Below are positions 60,801 to 64,000 of a stretch of 64,000 nt of DNA, piece by piece. The notes under the pieces were generated by a model. That model made no database searches, had not been told where the DNA came from, and saw only the letters and a program-made list of their open reading frames with translations. The stretch lies in contig NC_058337.1 of NCBI RefSeq assembly GCF_905475395.1, positions 83,880,368 to 83,944,367 of the forward strand, in the 5' to 3' direction. Every line of letters begins with the position of its first letter. The first letter of the stretch is position 1. Made by a program: the position numbers and the translations under genes. This DNA comes from Chrysoperla carnea (lineage: Eukaryota > Arthropoda > Insecta > Neuroptera > Chrysopidae).

Positions 60801-63800
60801 GATTTATCTACCCATATTAAAAGTTGCTCCTGGTTTTTACTGAACCCATTTTGTTTTATTGACAGTAAACGAGCTACCCGTATTAAAAGCTGACGCTATC
60901 AAGTATATAATGATCTTCCGATCTGTGGTACCCCATACAATGTTAATTGCAAGTTTACCACATTTAATACGTCATCTCCAGGCTGATTCAGCTGTTGTTC
61001 ATACTTATGCAGCGTGTGCTATAGAAAAATTACTAACAGTAAAAATTGCAAACAACCAACCAGCGTAAGTTTAAACTAATTTGTTTTTATTTAAAATCAA
61101 TTTACTAACTTTTGTTTGTTCTTATCTATAGAATTAAAAGTGCTGATTTAGCTCCATTAGCAAATGATTTATTAATTGGGTTATTTACAACAATGGATAA
61201 ACCACGAAGCGAAGAAAATGAATACTTTATGAAAGGTAAAACGAAAGTGTACTGCATTATGTTTCGCTGCTGTTATGAAAACAAAATATGAATTAGTGAA
61301 TACGGAACGAATATTCTACTTCAGCGCCGAACAACTATTAGACAAGTGAGACAATTGTCTAGAGCCTGTAATTCGAAAAGATACGAATATAAAAAAAATT
61401 ATTGCTTAATTTTTCTAAACTCCAAAAGAAGAACATGATGTAGATTTGCTGAGTAGCTTTCTAAATATCAACAAACCGAATGCGAAGGAAAAATATATTT
61501 TTCGATTTTTTTAAAAGATATACTTGGTTTAAACATTGAAAAAAATAACATCTAATTTATAGTTTTATAACATCTAATTTATAGTTTATTTGACAATTTG
61601 ATTTTCAATTTTTTGATATCGTTAAAATCCATAAATGAATTATTTTTTTGTTTATTTAGAAAATTCAAATTGCATTGAAAAATTTATTTGATTTATATTT
61701 TGAATGCGCTCATTGCATATGGTCGTAATTAAACAAAAAGTAACTTCCTTTTCTTTAATTTTTAGCTGTAATGCGAAGTATTTTTGTATTACAAGAGGTA
61801 TCAGTACCATATTTAGGACAAATACTACCAAAGTTAACAACAAAATTACAAATTGTAGCCAAAAATCCATCAAGACCACAATTTAATCATTATTTATTTG
61901 AAACAATATCGTTATCAATTAAGTAAGTGCTGATTTAATTTTTTTTCTCTAGAATTAAATTACGAATGATTTTATTTTGAAATGCTTTCTTTTAGAATTG
62001 TATGCAAAACTAATCCTGCCGCTGTTAATTCTTTTGAAGAAGCACTATTTCCCATTTTTCAATTAATTCTATCTCAAGATGTTCAAGGTAAATTAAAGAA
62101 TACCTTTTTATTCTACTTGGAGTCAGAAATGTGTTCATAAAATAATTTTTGTTTTAGAATTCATTCCTTATGTTTTTCAATTAATATCAATGTTAATGGA
62201 ATTAGGCGGTAATGCAACACCAGGCACTGTAGCCGAACCATATTTAGCATTATTACCTTGTTTAATGGCACCCGTATTATGGGAACGTCAAGCGAATACA
62301 CATCCTTTAGTGCGATTATTATGTGCGTTTGCAATGAAAGCTTATTCACAAATTCAAGATAGAGTGGTGAGTCTTATCATAGAAATTTTTCCCAAACTAT
62401 TAAAATTTACGTAATGATTAAATTTATTCAATTTTCTCCTACAGAGTGGTTTTCTTGGTGTTTTTCAAAAATTAATTGCATCAAAATCAAACGATCATGA
62501 AGGGTTTCTTTTAATGCAAACGATGATGCAAAATTTTCCACCGTAAGTTATAAAATAATTTTGTCGTAATCTTTTCGTTAAAACATTGATACACTACATA
62601 TTTAACATAGATAAGACATTTACTTTAAACGGTGGTTATTTAATTAGAGCTTTAAAAGTTTTTACCCTTTGCATACCGTGCTATAGCGTATCGATATTTT
62701 TAACGGTAAGATTACAATTATATCCATTCAGTAAAAAAAATAAATAATTTATTGTTTAAATATTTTAGTGAATATTTGCAATCATTCCATAAACAAATAT
62801 TTATTTTATTATTTCAAAGATTGACATCAAGCAAAACAACAAAATATGTGAAAGGTTTAATTGTATTCTTTTGTTTTTATATTGTTAAATATTCAGCGAC
62901 GGAATTTGTAAACCTTATTGAATCAATACAACCACAGTAAGTACAATAATTACTTTCTTATTGGCGGGGAGCCTAGTAAGAGAAAGAGGCAGCTATATCG
63001 GCCGCAGTGCTGTTATATAATAAATCATGCGTGTTATTTCAAATTTGTGAAAATAAGAGATGAAATTGGATAAATAATATTTTTCAAATGTAAAAATATA
63101 TAAACAATTCATAGACTTATATGCCCATCCATACAATTATATTAACAAAATAATGTATCCCTGAATATGGCAACTCCCTGAAATAAAACTCTGGCACGGA
63201 GCGAATAGAACTATGACCTAAAAATTCTTGAACTAGTTCCTTAGAAAAAGACCCTAGTTAAATAACGTAATGGTTTGTGTATAAAAGAGTTTCTTTTGCT
63301 CGCCTAAATATTCAAAAAACATCACTATCTCTTATCGCCAATGTTGTTGATATTAGAAAATTAAATAAAGAAAAATATGAAAACTTCAAATTAATGCGTT
63401 AAATAAAATCCGAAAAGAAAGAAACAAGTTCAGTGGTTAGGCTCAAATTTTCCCAATAATAGGTCCCGGGTGTTTAAGTCGGTATGTTAACTACTGGACT
63501 TTTCAAATTTTATATAACGCAGTCGGGTTTTTAAATAGATAAAAAAATCCGCAGAGATTAAACGCTTATTTCTAAAAACTATATAAAGAATGCCATTTTG
63601 TCAAAAAGTGACAAAATGGTTCATTGTTTACTAAAAAAATTATACAAAAAATTTTGATAGAAAAAACTTATGCTAAAAAATTTCTGTTTGACTTTCATAG
63701 GATGACTGGAATGGTTTTAGAAAAAATAATTGTGCCAGATGTTCAAAAAGTTGGTGGTAATATTGAACGAAAAATTGCAGCTTGTGGAATGATTAAATTA

Positions 63801-64000
63801 ATATGTGAATGTCCAATAATATTTTCTGGTGCATATCAAAAGTTTTGGGGACCTTTAGTTGAAGTAAATTTTATTAATAATAAAAGATTAAACACATAAT
63901 TTCAAAATATTAACATTTTTAGGCACTTGTTTGTGTACTTGAAATGCCTCAAGACGACACCGTATTTGCTGATGATCATTTTATTGAAGTTGATGATACT
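57859..64000 (+). CDS. CSE1L: Exportin-2 / CSE1L (CAS), 3' end cut by window edge
   Basis: Importin-beta family receptor that, with Ran-GTP, returns importin-alpha to the cytoplasm. Seventeen coding exons: 57859-57943, 58012-58157, 58221-58347, 58416-58828, 59152-59319, 59865-59994, 60060-60223, 60288-60477, 60866-61064, 61132-61235, 61766-61922, 61996-62087, 62158-62366, 62445-62542, 62769-62936, 63701-63863 and 63923-64000. All GT/AG junctions keep frame, giving 2,691 nt or 897 codons; about 75 residues are missing beyond the edge (family length about 970). The N-terminus MDLTDENLTILANYLQQTL leads into the importin-beta N-terminal domain (FKNYVKRNWE). CSE1-type HEAT-repeat stretches follow, such as NELWTEIKLVLDKM, SLNFQDLPEFFEDNM, EEYIRRDIEGSDVDTRRRAA, VLKADAIKYIMIFR and GVFQKLIASKSNDHEG. 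No frameshift was found. Several introns exceed 300 bp and intron 4 carries a MITE. Confidence 0.97.
58859..59089. mobile_element. MITE in CSE1L intron 4
   Basis: The left end CGGAGTGTCTATTGCCACTC and the complement of the right end CGAGTGCTGCTATTGCCACC form imperfect terminal inverted repeats of about 40 bp. Flanks TTTATTAT (58851-58858) and TTAATTAT (59090-59097) match at 7 of 8 bases, a possible hAT-type 8-bp duplication. The 231-bp body is GC-richer than the host intron and has no coding capacity. It fills most of the 323-bp intron without touching splice sites. Confidence 0.7.
59320..59864 (+). other. CSE1L intron 5
   Basis: A 545-bp AT-rich intron with long A and T runs. No exon or recognisable repeat. 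Confidence 0.85.
60478..60865 (+). other. CSE1L intron 8
   Basis: A 388-bp intron. It includes a small stem GATCCAGATTGGATCTGGAT near 60590-60612; otherwise nothing recognised. Confidence 0.85.
61236..61765 (+). other. CSE1L intron 10
   Basis: A 530-bp AT-rich intron. The stretch ACATCTAATTTATAGTTT is tandemly duplicated near 61548-61587. No exon seen. Confidence 0.85.
62937..63700 (+). other. CSE1L intron 15
   Basis: The longest CSE1L intron in view, 764 bp, splitting a Gln codon (CA|G). It contains GC-richer patches near 62965-63010 and 63465-63480 and an 11-bp-arm hairpin at 63593-63619 (CCATTTTGTCA, loop AAAAG, TGACAAAATGG). No open coding segment links to the flanking exons. Confidence 0.85.

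Overview
The window is nuclear DNA of an animal, almost certainly an insect. It is very AT-rich, its genes have spliceosomal introns with GT...AG borders, and three housekeeping proteins are clearly of insect type: RNA polymerase II subunit RPB1, translation factor eIF1A and nuclear export receptor CSE1L/exportin-2. A SINE tail made of CCTAA units, the complement of the common arthropod telomere repeat TTAGG, also fits an insect outside Diptera. I could not fix the order.

Layout. Bases 1 to about 37,700 are a gene-poor stretch of AT-rich DNA with transposon debris: copies of an unnamed dispersed repeat (called RF1 here, 8 copies in the window), a tRNA-derived SINE with target-site duplications, hAT transposase remnants, a DUF4817-type transposon remnant, a 317-bp tandem array, a 278-bp near-perfect palindrome and several foldback elements. 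Bases 37,783-38,385 (minus) hold a probable two-exon gene for a 139-residue Ser/Arg-rich protein of unknown function. At 40,619-42,418 a 1,590-bp non-autonomous hAT element sits inside an older foldback element.

From 44,678 to the right edge the DNA is gene-dense. RPB1 (minus, nine coding exons, 44,678-54,174; my splice joins give 5,733 nt, 1,910 residues plus stop) is followed by an intronless eIF1A (minus, 56,059-56,505). CSE1L (plus, from 57,859) runs off the right edge after 17 coding exons, with 897 codons present. eIF1A and CSE1L are head to head about 1.35 kb apart. The three act in transcription, translation initiation and importin-alpha recycling; their adjacency implies shared open chromatin rather than a pathway.

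I found no CRISPR array, rRNA gene or functional tRNA gene, and nothing I would claim as a wholly new biological system. The best leads are the RF1 family, the SINE with a telomere-like tail, the palindrome flanked by a 12-bp direct repeat, the nested hAT insertion and the unrecognised Ser/Arg-rich gene. All calls come from reading the sequence; no database search or computed alignment was possible.
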